64,000 nucleotides of DNA from an uncultured bacterium (GTDB lineage: Bacteria > Planctomycetota > UBA1135 > GCA-002686595), in the NCBI GenBank assembly GCA_938075305.1, contig CALJGV010000013.1:1-64000 (forward strand), written 5' to 3'. The translations under genes and the position numbers were made by a program. Positions 41,987 through 51,351 of the stretch are shown here, piece by piece (the first letter of the stretch is position 1; the number at the start of each line of letters is the position of its first letter). The notes beneath the pieces are model-generated. The model had not been told where the DNA came from, did not search any database, and saw only the letters and a list, made by a program, of their open reading frames with translations.

Positions 41987-42180
41987 GCATCCGCGCATGG
42001 GAGGCGCCCCCGGGCTCCTCGGAGTGCAGGTCGTCGCGATCTGGGCGCCCCAGCACGCGGCACGGTAGCGCGAGGGGGGGTCCCCACTGATCTCCAAAGA
42101 GAGGCCGTGCGCCGCGCGAGGAATCCCGCACACTCTGGCGCTCCCCGGCGCCTCGCCGTGGAGCCAAGAGTCACCTCTCC

Positions 42181-44382
42181 ATGAGCGATTCTCGCGCCCC
42201 CAGCTACGGACGGTTCGGCACCTTCGGCGGTGTCTTCACGCCGTGCACGCTCACGATCCTGGGCGTGATCATGTTCCTGCGCTTCGGCCAGGTCGTGGGC
42301 AACGCGGGGCTGTGGTGGACCATCGGGATCGTGCTGCTCGCCAAGGCGATCACCACCATCACCGCCTTCTCGGTGTCGGCCATCGCCACCAACACCGAGC
42401 TGCGGGGCGGCGGCGCCTACTACATGATCAGCCGCTCCCTCGGGGTGGAGTTCGGGGGCTCGATCGGGCTGGTGTTCTTCCTGGCCCAGGCGGTGTCGGT
42501 GGCCCTGTACGTGATCGGCTTCACCGAGGCGCTGGTGGCGACGGTGCCGGGGCTCGAGGGGTACTCCATCCTGGTCGCGAGCGGGGTGAACGCCCTGGTG
42601 TGCCTGTGCGTGTTCATCGGCGCCGGGTGGACCATCCGGCTCCAGTACGGGATCCTCGCGGTGCTCACCCTCGCGGTGCTCTCCTTCGTCGTGGGCGGCG
42701 TCATGCGCTTCGACGTCGAGCTCCTCCAGAGCAACCTCGCGCCCGGCTACGCCTCGGGGCAGAGCAAGTTCACGATGTTCGCCCTCTTCTTCCCCGCGGC
42801 CACGGGGATCATGGCGGGCGCCAACCTCTCCGGTGACCTCAAGGACCCCGCGCGTTCCATCCCCAGGGGCACCCTCGCGTCCATCGGTGTCACGGGGCTG
42901 ATCTACATCGGCATGGGCGTGCTGCTGGCCGGGGTGGAGGAGCGGACGTTCCTCCAGTCGAGCAACATGGCCGTGCGGGACGCGGCCGCCGTCCCGGCGC
43001 TCATCACCGTGGGGATCTTCGCGGCCACCCTCTCGTCCGCCATCGGCTCGATGATGGGGGCGCCCCGGATCCTGCAGGCGCTCGCGCGGGACGGGATCTT
43101 CAAGTCGCTGCTCCGATTCTCCAAGGGCGCGGGCGAGAACCAGGAGCCGCGCAGGGCGATCGTGCTGACGGGGGCGATCGCGCAGGTCAGCATCCTGGTC
43201 GGGACCCTCGACCTGATCGCGCCCATCATCACCATGTTCTTCATGGTGACGTACGGCTACCTGAACTTCGCGACGTTCAGGGAGTCCTACTCGCGCAACC
43301 CCTCCTACCGGCCGACGTTTCGGTACGCCCACTGGTCCCTGGCGCTCCTCGGTGGCGTGGCATGCGCCGCGGTCATGCTGCTGATCGCTCCCATGTGGGC
43401 GCTGGTAGCGGCTGCGATGATGTTCGGGCTGCACCAGTTCATCTCGCGGCGGAAGATCCGCACCTCCTGGGGCAACGTGCGCAGCGGCGCGGCCTACGAG
43501 CGCGCCCGCAAGGAGCTGCGCCGGTTGGAGGATGAGCACTACCACCCCAAGAACTGGCGCCCGTCGATCCTGGCCTTCAGCGGGACGGTGAAGGGGCGTA
43601 TCCGGACGGCGATCTTCGGCAACTGGCTGTGCTCGGGCCGCGGCATCCTGAGCATCGGCCAGGTGATCCCCGGTGACGTCGAGGACCTGGTGGAGCGCCG
43701 CCGCGGGCAGGAGAAGTCTCTCCGCAAGTTCATCCAGACCGAGGGGCTGGACGCTTTCCCTGCCGTCGTGGTCTCCAATGACCGGCAGCGCGGGGTCGAG
43801 GCGCTGGTCCAGTGCCACGGCCTCGGCGGCCTGCGTCCGAATTCGGTCATGGCTGACTGGCTGCGCGATGGGGACGACGCGCAGGAGTACGTCGACGCCC
43901 TGCGGCGGGTTGCCAAGCTCGGGCAGAGCCTGCTCCTGCTCTCCTGCCGGACGGACCCCGACGCAGATCCCCACCTGGTGCCCACGGGTACGGTGGACGT
44001 GTGGTGGCGCGGCAAGCAGAACGGCCCCCTGATGGTGCTCCTCGCGCACATGCTCGTGCAGAACGCCGACTGGCGCGGCCGCCACGTGCGCCTCCTGCGC
44101 GTGGTCCAGAAGGAGGCCGCCCGGGAGGAGACCGAGCGGCACCTCACCGAGCTCGTGCAGCGGGCGCGGATCGAGGCCCGGGTCGAGGTCGTCGTGTCGG
44201 AGGAGCCTGTGCCCGCGATCCACGAGGCCTCCCGGCACGCGGCGGTGGTGTTCCTCGGCTTCGACCTTCCCGGCGAAGACTCGACCGCCGATGAGTTCGT
44301 CCAGAAGACCGAGGGGCTGCTCGGCGGCCTGCGGACGGTGTTCCTCGTCAAGAGCGCCGGCGACGCCTCCCTGGACGCCTGA
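42181..44382 (+). CDS. SLC12-like cation-chloride cotransporter/APC permease
   Basis: 733 residues. The N-terminal ~440 residues hold about twelve membrane helices. They start with GTFGGVFTPCTLTILGVIMFLRFG and contain GGAYYMISRSLG and AGANLSGDLKDPARSIPRGT, all features of the SLC12 cation-chloride cotransporter branch of the APC superfamily. A ~290-residue cytoplasmic C-terminal domain follows, with alpha/beta character (GNWLCSGRGILSIGQVI; VPAIHEASRHAAVVFLGFDLPG), as in eukaryotic SLC12 proteins. It could move K+, Na+ and Cl- or amino acids; the ion set cannot be read from the sequence. It stands alone, 194 bp after the alcohol dehydrogenase gene. Confidence 0.85.
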   Translation: MSDSRAPSYGRFGTFGGVFTPCTLTILGVIMFLRFGQVVGNAGLWWTIGIVLLAKAITTITAFSVSAIATNTELRGGGAYYMISRSLGVEFGGSIGLVFFLAQAVSVALYVIGFTEALVATVPGLEGYSILVASGVNALVCLCVFIGAGWTIRLQYGILAVLTLAVLSFVVGGVMRFDVELLQSNLAPGYASGQSKFTMFALFFPAATGIMAGANLSGDLKDPARSIPRGTLASIGVTGLIYIGMGVLLAGVEERTFLQSSNMAVRDAAAVPALITVGIFAATLSSAIGSMMGAPRILQALARDGIFKSLLRFSKGAGENQEPRRAIVLTGAIAQVSILVGTLDLIAPIITMFFMVTYGYLNFATFRESYSRNPSYRPTFRYAHWSLALLGGVACAAVMLLIAPMWALVAAAMMFGLHQFISRRKIRTSWGNVRSGAAYERARKELRRLEDEHYHPKNWRPSILAFSGTVKGRIRTAIFGNWLCSGRGILSIGQVIPGDVEDLVERRRGQEKSLRKFIQTEGLDAFPAVVVSNDRQRGVEALVQCHGLGGLRPNSVMADWLRDGDDAQEYVDALRRVAKLGQSLLLLSCRTDPDADPHLVPTGTVDVWWRGKQNGPLMVLLAHMLVQNADWRGRHVRLLRVVQKEAAREETERHLTELVQRARIEARVEVVVSEEPVPAIHEASRHAAVVFLGFDLPGEDSTADEFVQKTEGLLGGLRTVFLVKSAGDASLDA

Positions 44383-44409
44383 GTTGGCGGCGGCCTGGGC
44401 GGGCTGCGC

Positions 44410-44415
44410 TACCAT
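44410..44415 (+). promoter_or_regulatory. Possible -10 element (TACCAT) of the propeller gene
   Basis: A TAnnnT hexamer ending 6 bp before the ATG at 44422, in the 39-bp gap after the transporter gene. It predicts a leaderless transcript. No -35 was identified. Confidence 0.25.
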
Positions 44416-44421
44416 GGCGCC

Positions 44422-45654
44422 ATGCTCTCACTACTGCTCGCGCTCGCCGCTGGACCGGGGGACTGGACCGACTATCGAGGACCTGGACGTGACGGGCACG
44501 CCGATGGTGCCGAGCTGCCGACCGCCTGGAGCGAGGAGGATAACGTCACGTGGAAGACGCCGATCCACGGCCGCGGCTGGTCTTCGCCCGTGCTCCTCCA
44601 GGGGCGCGCCTGGCTCACCACCGCGCCGCCCACGGGGAACACGCTCTCCGTGCTCGCGGTGGACCTCGAGACGGGGAAGGTCGAGGTCGATCGGGTGGTG
44701 TTCGCGATCGACGAGCCCGAGCACAGGAATGGGCTGAACAGCTACGCCTCGCCGAGCCCGGTCGTGGACGAGGGCCGCGTCTTCGTCCACTTCGGCACCT
44801 ATGGGACCGCCTGCCTGGACTCGGCCTCGGGCGAGACGATCTGGCAGCGCACGGACCTCAACTGCGATCACCTCGAGGGTCCCGGCTCCTCGCCGCTCCT
44901 CCAGGGTGGCCGCCTGTTCCTTCACCTCGACGGCGCCGACGTGCAGTACCTCGTGGCCCTCGATCCGGCCACCGGCAAGACCCTCTGGCGCACCGAGCGC
45001 AGCGCGGACCTCGAGCCCCTCGGGCCGGACCTCCGCAAGGCGTACAGCACGCCGCTGCTCACGGAGATGGCGGGGGAGGACGGGCCGCGCGAGGTGCTGG
45101 TGAGCTCCGCGGCGCGCGCCACCTACGGATACGACCCGGCCAACGGCGAGGAGCTGTGGCGCATGGACCACCCGGGCTTCTCCATGTCCTCGCGGCCGCT
45201 CCTGGTGGACGACCGGGTGATCGTCTCCACCGGCTTCAACCGGGCGGAGCTCTGGGCCTTTCGGCTCGGGGGAACGGGGAACATCACCGACGAGGCCTTC
45301 CTCTGGCGGAACACGCGGGGTGTGCCGACGATGCCCTCCTCCGTGATCGTTGGCGCGCGCCTCTTCCAGGTCAGCGACCGCGGCATGGCGTCCGCTGTCG
45401 ATCTCGAGACTGGCGAGACCCTCTGGCAAGAGCGGCTCGGGGAGGACCACTGTGCGTCGCTCCTGGCCTCGGGCGACCGCATCTACGCCTTCGGCGTGGA
45501 GGGCAAGTCCACGGTCTTCCGCGCCGGGGGCACCTTCGAGAAGCTCCACGAGAGCCAGCTGGAGGCCGGCTTCATGGCGTCGCCCGCCGTCCACGGGGAC
45601 GCGCTTATCCTCCGGACGAAGTCCCACCTCTACCGGATCGAGGCGAAGCAGTGA
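44422..45654 (+). CDS. Exported PQQ-type beta-propeller protein
   Basis: 410 residues with a very short signal-like start (MLSLLLALAAGPG). DWTDYRGPGRDGHADG follows, then propeller blades such as AVDLETGKVEVDR, CLDSASGETIWQRTD, ALDPATGKTLWRTER, GYDPANGEELWRMD and AVDLETGETLWQERLG. The absence of positive charges at the N-terminus makes export likely but not certain. The last codon overlaps the GTG start of the zinc alcohol dehydrogenase gene, so the two are probably made together. This is an odd pairing of an exported propeller with a cytoplasmic enzyme. Confidence 0.82.
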   Translation: MLSLLLALAAGPGDWTDYRGPGRDGHADGAELPTAWSEEDNVTWKTPIHGRGWSSPVLLQGRAWLTTAPPTGNTLSVLAVDLETGKVEVDRVVFAIDEPEHRNGLNSYASPSPVVDEGRVFVHFGTYGTACLDSASGETIWQRTDLNCDHLEGPGSSPLLQGGRLFLHLDGADVQYLVALDPATGKTLWRTERSADLEPLGPDLRKAYSTPLLTEMAGEDGPREVLVSSAARATYGYDPANGEELWRMDHPGFSMSSRPLLVDDRVIVSTGFNRAELWAFRLGGTGNITDEAFLWRNTRGVPTMPSSVIVGARLFQVSDRGMASAVDLETGETLWQERLGEDHCASLLASGDRIYAFGVEGKSTVFRAGGTFEKLHESQLEAGFMASPAVHGDALILRTKSHLYRIEAKQ

Positions 45655-46664
45655 GGGCGCTCACGTTTCAGGGGGTCAAGGAGGTCGCCTGCACGGAGGC
45701 CCCTGACCCGACCATCGAGCGGCCCACCGATGCCATCGTGCGCGTGGAGCTGTCGGCCATCTGCGGCTCGGACCTGCACGTGTACCGCGGAGCGGAGGTG
45801 GGCCTGGACCGGGGGACGGTCCTGGGTCACGAGTTCGCAGGAGAGGTCCTCGAGGTGGGGAGCGCGGTGGATGGGATCGCGCCGGGGGACCGGGTCGTTG
45901 CGCCCTTCTCCACCAGCTGCGGCGCCTGCCCGGCCTGCGAGCGTGGGCTGAGCTCGCGCTGCGAGGTGGGGCAGCTGTTCGGCTGGGTCGAGGGCGGCCA
46001 GGGGCTCCACGGCGGTCAAGCGGAGCTCGTCCGCGTCCCCCTCGCGGGGAGCTCCCTGGTCAAGATCGCCGACGGGCGGGATCCCGCGGCTCTGTTCGCC
46101 GGGGACGTCATGTCCACGGGGATGTACCTCGCTGCCCTGGGGGGCGTGGGGCCGGGGGACCGGGTGGCGGTCATCGGCTGCGGGCCCGTGGGCCTGATGG
46201 CGGTGGTCGCGGCCTTGGACATGGGGGCGGCGGAGGTCTTCGCCCTCGACCTCCTGGAGGACCGCCTGGAGCTGGCGCGCTCGTTCGGGGCCACGCCCAT
46301 CCTGGCCTCGGACCCGTCGCAGCTCCCCGCCGCGGTGGACGCTTCGCTGGAGGCCGTGGGATCCCCCTCATCCACTCGCCTCGCCTTCGACCTCCTGCGG
46401 CCCGGGGGGACCCTCGCGGCGGCGGGGGTTCACGTGGAGCCGCAGCTCGCCTTCTCCCCCGGCGAGGCCTACGACAAGAACCTCACCTACCGCGCGGGTC
46501 GATCTCCCGCGCGCAGCCTCCTGGAGCCTGCGCTGGAGTTGGCGGCGCGCAGCGGGGTCGACCGCATCGTGTCCCACCGGATCCCGCTGGCCGAGGCTGC
46601 CCACGGGTATCGCATCTTCGACGGCAGGCTCGAGGGCGCGACCAAGGTGCTCCTGGAGCCCTGA
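45651..46664 (+). CDS. Zinc-dependent medium-chain alcohol dehydrogenase
   Basis: 337 residues from GTG 45651, which overlaps the upstream stop as GTGA and has a GAGG ribosome site 7 nt upstream. The catalytic zinc site includes C in SAICGSDLH and the GHEFAGEV motif. Structural zinc cysteines are in CGACPACERGLSSRC. The Rossmann motif is VIGCGPVGLMAVV. This set matches threonine/sorbitol dehydrogenase-like MDR enzymes. The substrate is unknown. The coding frame is open far upstream across the propeller gene, but that part is not protein-like. Confidence 0.9.
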   Translation: MRALTFQGVKEVACTEAPDPTIERPTDAIVRVELSAICGSDLHVYRGAEVGLDRGTVLGHEFAGEVLEVGSAVDGIAPGDRVVAPFSTSCGACPACERGLSSRCEVGQLFGWVEGGQGLHGGQAELVRVPLAGSSLVKIADGRDPAALFAGDVMSTGMYLAALGGVGPGDRVAVIGCGPVGLMAVVAALDMGAAEVFALDLLEDRLELARSFGATPILASDPSQLPAAVDASLEAVGSPSSTRLAFDLLRPGGTLAAAGVHVEPQLAFSPGEAYDKNLTYRAGRSPARSLLEPALELAARSGVDRIVSHRIPLAEAAHGYRIFDGRLEGATKVLLEP

Positions 46665-46689
46665 GCCGCCAGCGCCGGGGAGCGCCGGG

Positions 46690-47859
46690 TCAGCGGCTGC
46701 CGATCTCGGCGAGGACCGCCTCGAGCGCGTCACACACCCGATCCACGTCCCCGTCCTCCATGGCGGGGAACATGGGGAGGGACAGGGTCCGGCGGTAGTA
46801 CTCCGCGGCGCCAGTGAAGGGGGCGGGGTCGTAGCCGAGCTTGCGGTAGTAGGGCTGAGCCGGCACAGGGATGTAGTGCACCTGGCTCCCGATGCTCCGC
46901 TCGCGCAGCCCCTCCATCACCTCGGCGCGGGTCGTTCCGAGGCCCTCGAAGTCGAGCAGGATGCCGAAGAGGTGGTAGGCGCTGACGCTGCCGTCGGGGC
47001 CCGGGTCGTTGATCTCGACGGCGTCGAGGGACGCGAGGCGCTCCTCGTACAGGCGCGCCAGGTGCCGGCGACGGGCGACGAAGCCCTCGAGCCGGGTCAT
47101 CTGCGACGTGCCGAGGGCGCACTGGATGTCCGTGATCCGGTAGTTGTAGCCCAGCTCCTGTTGCTCGTAGTACCAGGGCCCGGGGGACGTCGCCTCGAGC
47201 TGGTCGGGCTCGCGGACCATGCCGTGGGAGATGAAGGTCCGGACCCGCGCCGCGAGGCTCTCATCGGCCGTGACCACCGCGCCGCCCTCGCCCGTGGTGG
47301 CGTGCTTGACGGGGTGGAAGCTGAAGATCGACATGTCCGACCACGCGCCGCCGCCGATGGGGGTGCCCCGCAGGTTCGCCCCGAGCGCGTGGGCCGCGTC
47401 GTCGATCACCGCGGCGCCCCGCTCCCTCGCGAACGCGGAGATGACCTCCATGTCCACGGGCCGCCCGGTGAGGTGGACGGGGATCACCGCGCGGGTGCGC
47501 GGGGTCCACGCGGCCTCGAGGTCCTCGGGGCGCATGAGCCCGCAGTCCGGGCAGACGTCCGAGAAGACGGGCCGTGCTCCTGCGTAGAGCACCGCGTTCG
47601 AGGTTGCCAGGAACGTGATCGCGGGCACGATGACCTCGTCCTCGGGGCCCAGGTCGAGGGCGTGGCACGCCGCGTGGAGGGCGGCGGTCCCCGACGACAT
47701 GGCCACGGCGTGGGGGGCCTCGACCGCGGAGGCCAGGGCCGCCTCGAACTCGCCGACGCGCGGCCCGGTCGTCAGGTAGGGCGACCGGAGAGCCTCGGCG
47801 ACGGCGGCGAGGTCAGCGTCATCGATGGATTGCGCGCCGTAGGGGAGGAAGTGGCTCAA
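46690..47859 (-). CDS. DegT/DnrJ/EryC1 sugar aminotransferase, PseC-like
   Basis: 389 residues from TTG 47859, with AGGAG 9 nt upstream. It starts PYGAQSIDDADLAAVAEALRS and LTTGPRVGEFE, the pattern of PseC, which transaminates a UDP-4-keto-6-deoxy-L-altrose derivative in pseudaminic acid synthesis. The PLP lysine is in SFHPVKHATTGEGG. The closing YIPVPAQPYYRKLGYD is also typical. No pseB, pseH or pseI gene is near, so the exact amino sugar is uncertain. It is downstream of the glycan-type gene at 47950 on the same strand (90 bp), suggesting shared use in surface glycans. Confidence 0.88.
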   Translation of the reverse strand: MSHFLPYGAQSIDDADLAAVAEALRSPYLTTGPRVGEFEAALASAVEAPHAVAMSSGTAALHAACHALDLGPEDEVIVPAITFLATSNAVLYAGARPVFSDVCPDCGLMRPEDLEAAWTPRTRAVIPVHLTGRPVDMEVISAFARERGAAVIDDAAHALGANLRGTPIGGGAWSDMSIFSFHPVKHATTGEGGAVVTADESLAARVRTFISHGMVREPDQLEATSPGPWYYEQQELGYNYRITDIQCALGTSQMTRLEGFVARRRHLARLYEERLASLDAVEINDPGPDGSVSAYHLFGILLDFEGLGTTRAEVMEGLRERSIGSQVHYIPVPAQPYYRKLGYDPAPFTGAAEYYRRTLSLPMFPAMEDGDVDRVCDALEAVLAEIGSR

Positions 47860-47949
47860 GGGGGTGGCTCCTGGGAGGGCGGCAGAGAATACCAGAGGCC
47901 CCGGGCTGGGGCCCCTCGATCACAGTGGCCGTGGTCAGGGGCCGCGTCG

Positions 47950-49926
47950 TCAGGGAGCCGGCGCAGGAGCGGGTTGGCCGAGCTCGCTCGCGAGCTGCTG
48001 CAGGACGGGGTGTTCCACGCCCGCGGCCGCCGCCAGCTCGAGGGCCTCTCGGATGGTCTCGGTGTCGCCGAGCTGGGCCAGGGTCTGCACGAGCGCGGAC
48101 CAGGCCTCACCGTCCCCGCGATCCAGGGCCACCGATTGCTGTAGGGCCTCCAGGGCCCCGTCGTGCTGACCCATGGCGGAGAGGCTGCAACCCAGCAGGA
48201 GCCACGCCTCGGCGCAGCCGGAGGCGGACTCGATGGCGAGCAGGAGCTCGCGGCTCGCCGCCACGGGCTGGCCGGCGTCCAGGAGCTGAGCGGCGCCGTC
48301 GATCCCGTGGTTGAGGGGGTTCTCGGGCACGTCGGACGCCTCGGCGAGCCAGGGGTAGGTCCGCAGCAGGAAGCGCTCCTCCACGAGGCTCCGGGTGCCC
48401 TCGGCGCCCTCGGCGGGTTGGGCCTGGAGCGGCGCTTCCCCGAGGACGAACCGGCAGATCCTGTCGAGCTCCGGGTCGTTGCCGGGGGCCAGCTCCGCGG
48501 AGGCCTTGAAGGTGAGCGCGCCCTTGCCGCCCGCTTGCTCCTCGACCCAGGGGAACTCCACGGCGACCTCGTTGTAGAGCTTGCTCATGAAGCGGTGGGC
48601 CAGCAGCGCCCGCTTGAAGCTGACGGGCTCGCGCACCGCATCGCGCACGGCGGGGAGGTAGGCCTCAGGGGACTTCGCGAAGCGGACCATGTCCGTGCGC
48701 CCGTACCAGCCCCTGGCGACGGCGACCACGGGCTTGCCGCGGGAGGCCATCTCGACCCCGAGGGTCGTGCCGTACACCACACCGCAGGCGGCGATGTCCG
48801 CGAGGGTGTAGGAGGAGACGTCGTCGGTGGGCATCACCAGCCGGCAGTTGGCCGGCAGCTGCGCAGCGAGCTCGCGGGCCTGCTGCATGGCCTGCTCGTT
48901 GACGCCGTAGTTGACGAGGTTGGGGTGGAGCCGGATGACCCACTGGAGCTCTGGGCTCTGGCGCGCGGCCTCGAGAGTCGCCGGGATCCAGTCGAGGGAA
49001 TCGGGGAAGGCGCCCTCCCGCCGCTCCGGGAAGGTCAGCCACTCGTCGTCCGAGCTCGTGAAGCACGCGACCACGGGGCGGCTGTCCAGGCTCAGCTTGC
49101 GGCGCAGGGTGTCCGCCTCGCCGGGCGGAGGGCTGAAGGACCTCCAGTTGAGGTCCTTGCCGTATCGCCGGTTGTGGAACATCTGCGAGGTGGCGCGGAC
49201 CTCCTCCAGCGTGAGGGGGACGTCGTGCCAGTCCGACCAGATGCGGTCGAACAGGTCGAGCTCGTGGATCATCCCCCCGGAGCGCAGGAGGGCCGTCGAC
49301 TTCCGGAAGCCGCGCTCGTGGGTGACGAGCTGGAGGCCCCGCTGGTGAGCGAGCTCCACGGCCACCCGGTGGCTGAAGAAGCGTCCGTTGAAGGTGACGA
49401 CGATGTCGGGTTGGAACTCGTCGAAGGCGCCGGAGAGGGCGTCGAAGGAGATCGCGGTGCCCACGATGCAGTCCCGCAGGACCTGGACGACCTCGGGATC
49501 CTCCAGGGAGATCCGGGAGAGGCGGAACTGGTTGAAGGCCGAGGACTTGGCCCACTCTCCCACGGGCTGGCCGGACCAGCGGGCGTCCAGGAGCTCCTCG
49601 TCGGCCAGCCCCTCCACCCAGTTCTCGATGCGCGCGGTGCGGTCCCTGGTGATCCAGGTCCCGAGCCACTGCCACTCCAGCGAATAGCTCGCCAGGTGCG
49701 TGGACTGCAGGGCCTGGCAGTGGGAGCAGGCGTTGGGGGGACGGTGCCCGTTGGCGTCCCCGGTGGTGTTCCGTCGGAAGATGTCGCACTCCCTGAAGAG
49801 CGCGTCACAGAGGGTGAACCGGACCTCCGCGCCTCGCTCCCTGAGGGCGTGGGCGAGGGTGGCTTCCATGGCCGCGTGGTAGCCCCAGACGGCGTAGGGA
49901 CTGTGGATGAAGACGCGTTTTGACAT
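47950..49926 (-). CDS. Capsule-type glycan biosynthesis protein with C-terminal TPR
   Basis: 658 residues. The N-terminal ~470 residues resemble capsule polysaccharide/glycosyltransferase-B proteins: MSKRVFIHSPYAVWGYHAAME with the first Rossmann fold, a CSHC pair near residue 67, then WVIRLHPNLVNYG and ADIAACGVVYGTTLGVEMASRG, a nucleotide-sugar-type pocket. The C-terminus (~560-650) holds two or three TPR-like helical pairs (AEAWLLLGCSLSAMGQHDGALEALQQSV). It is probably a cytoplasmic transferase acting on surface polysaccharide or on a glycosylated partner. It heads the minus-strand pair with the PseC-like gene. Confidence 0.7.
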   Translation of the reverse strand: MSKRVFIHSPYAVWGYHAAMEATLAHALRERGAEVRFTLCDALFRECDIFRRNTTGDANGHRPPNACSHCQALQSTHLASYSLEWQWLGTWITRDRTARIENWVEGLADEELLDARWSGQPVGEWAKSSAFNQFRLSRISLEDPEVVQVLRDCIVGTAISFDALSGAFDEFQPDIVVTFNGRFFSHRVAVELAHQRGLQLVTHERGFRKSTALLRSGGMIHELDLFDRIWSDWHDVPLTLEEVRATSQMFHNRRYGKDLNWRSFSPPPGEADTLRRKLSLDSRPVVACFTSSDDEWLTFPERREGAFPDSLDWIPATLEAARQSPELQWVIRLHPNLVNYGVNEQAMQQARELAAQLPANCRLVMPTDDVSSYTLADIAACGVVYGTTLGVEMASRGKPVVAVARGWYGRTDMVRFAKSPEAYLPAVRDAVREPVSFKRALLAHRFMSKLYNEVAVEFPWVEEQAGGKGALTFKASAELAPGNDPELDRICRFVLGEAPLQAQPAEGAEGTRSLVEERFLLRTYPWLAEASDVPENPLNHGIDGAAQLLDAGQPVAASRELLLAIESASGCAEAWLLLGCSLSAMGQHDGALEALQQSVALDRGDGEAWSALVQTLAQLGDTETIREALELAAAAGVEHPVLQQLASELGQPAPAPAP

Positions 49927-50145
49927 GGCTGCGGCTGGGCGGGCGTGCGGGGTGCCCGCCCGCGGATGTTACGGAGGCCAGCGCTCGATCCGAAACGCGC
50001 ACCGATGGTTCCAGCACAGCGCGGACGTCGCGGATGGACACATGACGGGGCTCTCGCGTGTGTTGCCGGTAAGCAACCGCGTTGCCGTGGGCAGGATTCG
50101 CCCATGGGGAGTGGTGGGAACGCGCGGACGGCCCAGAATGTGCGC

Positions 50146-51351
50146 ATGTTGATGGTCCTGGTCCCGTGCTTGACGCTGCCCCTCGCGGGCTCGCTCGGCT
50201 CCCACGTCCCTGCCATGTCCGGCGCCGCGACGGCGGCGCCGCGTCCGGTGGCCGCGGAGGATGAGTGGACCCTGTTCCGGGGGGACCCTCACCTCTCCGG
50301 GATCGCGGCGGCCGGCCTCCCCGCGGACCTCGACCTCGCGTGGACCTACGATGCCGGAAAGGCGATCACCTCCTCGCCCGTGGTCGCGGGCGGCCGGGTC
50401 TTCTTCGGGGCCGATGACCACGCGGTGCACTGCGCGGACGCCAGCAGCGGCGCTCCGATCTGGAAGTTCATGACCGAGGACCTCGTGGAGGCGCCGCCCT
50501 TGGTGCTCGACGGGACGGTCTTCATCGGTAGCAACGACACGTTCTTCTACGCCATCGACGCGGCGACCGGTGAGCTGCGCTGGAAGGCGCCGACCATGGA
50601 CAAGATCCTCGGCGGCGCGAACCACGTGAAGGTGGGGGAGCGCTCCGTGGTGGTGGTCGGGTCCTACGACAACCGGCTCTACGCCTTCGACGCCGAGACG
50701 GGGGAGCAGCAGTGGGCCTACGAGACCGACAACTACGTCAACGGCACCCCTGCCATCGACCAGGGCCGGGCGATCTTCGGCGGCTGCGACGCGATCCTCC
50801 ACGTGGTGGACGTCACCACAGGAAAGCGCACCGCCGCGGTCGAGCTGGGGGGTGACAGCCACATCGCGGGCTCCGCGGCGTTCCTGGACGGCCGGGCGTA
50901 CTTCGGCCACTACGGCAACCAGTTCGTGTGCGTGGACGTGACCAAGGGCGAGGTGGTCTGGGCCTACGACTCACCGCGCCAGGCGTTCTTCTCCTCGCCA
51001 GCGATCACCGATGAGCTGGTCGTCTTCGGGGGGCGGGATCGCCACCTCCACTGCGTTCGCCGCGAGACCGGCAAGCTCGTCTGGAAGTTCCGCACGCGCC
51101 GAAAGGTTGACGGGTCCCCCGTGGTGGCCGGCGACGCCGTCGTCTTTGGCTCGGACGACGGCCGCATGTACGTCCTCGGCCTGGAGGACGGCGCTGAACG
51201 CTGGAGCTACGACATCGGCGAGCCGGTGCTCTCCTCGCCCGCGGTCGTGGGCGGCCGGGTGTACGTGGGCGCCAACGACGGACAGCTGTACTGCTTCGCG
51301 GCGGCCGAGGTCGAGGACAAGGAGTCCGGGCAAGCGGGGGGAGACCGATGA
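50146..51351 (+). CDS. Exported PQQ-type beta-propeller (BamB-like repeats)
   Basis: 401 residues from ATG 50146 (ATG 50152 also possible). A hydrophobic start (MLMVLVPCLTLPLAGSLGS) is followed by EDEWTLFRGDPHLSGIA, the common entry of these propellers. Seven or more blades follow, such as CADASSGAPIWKFMTED, AIDAATGELRWKAP, AFDAETGEQQWAYETD, CVRRETGKLVWKFRT and GLEDGAERWSYDIGE. It is likely periplasmic. Its final ATGA overlaps the start of the HemN-like gene. Confidence 0.85.
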   Translation: MLMVLVPCLTLPLAGSLGSHVPAMSGAATAAPRPVAAEDEWTLFRGDPHLSGIAAAGLPADLDLAWTYDAGKAITSSPVVAGGRVFFGADDHAVHCADASSGAPIWKFMTEDLVEAPPLVLDGTVFIGSNDTFFYAIDAATGELRWKAPTMDKILGGANHVKVGERSVVVVGSYDNRLYAFDAETGEQQWAYETDNYVNGTPAIDQGRAIFGGCDAILHVVDVTTGKRTAAVELGGDSHIAGSAAFLDGRAYFGHYGNQFVCVDVTKGEVVWAYDSPRQAFFSSPAITDELVVFGGRDRHLHCVRRETGKLVWKFRTRRKVDGSPVVAGDAVVFGSDDGRMYVLGLEDGAERWSYDIGEPVLSSPAVVGGRVYVGANDGQLYCFAAAEVEDKESGQAGGDR

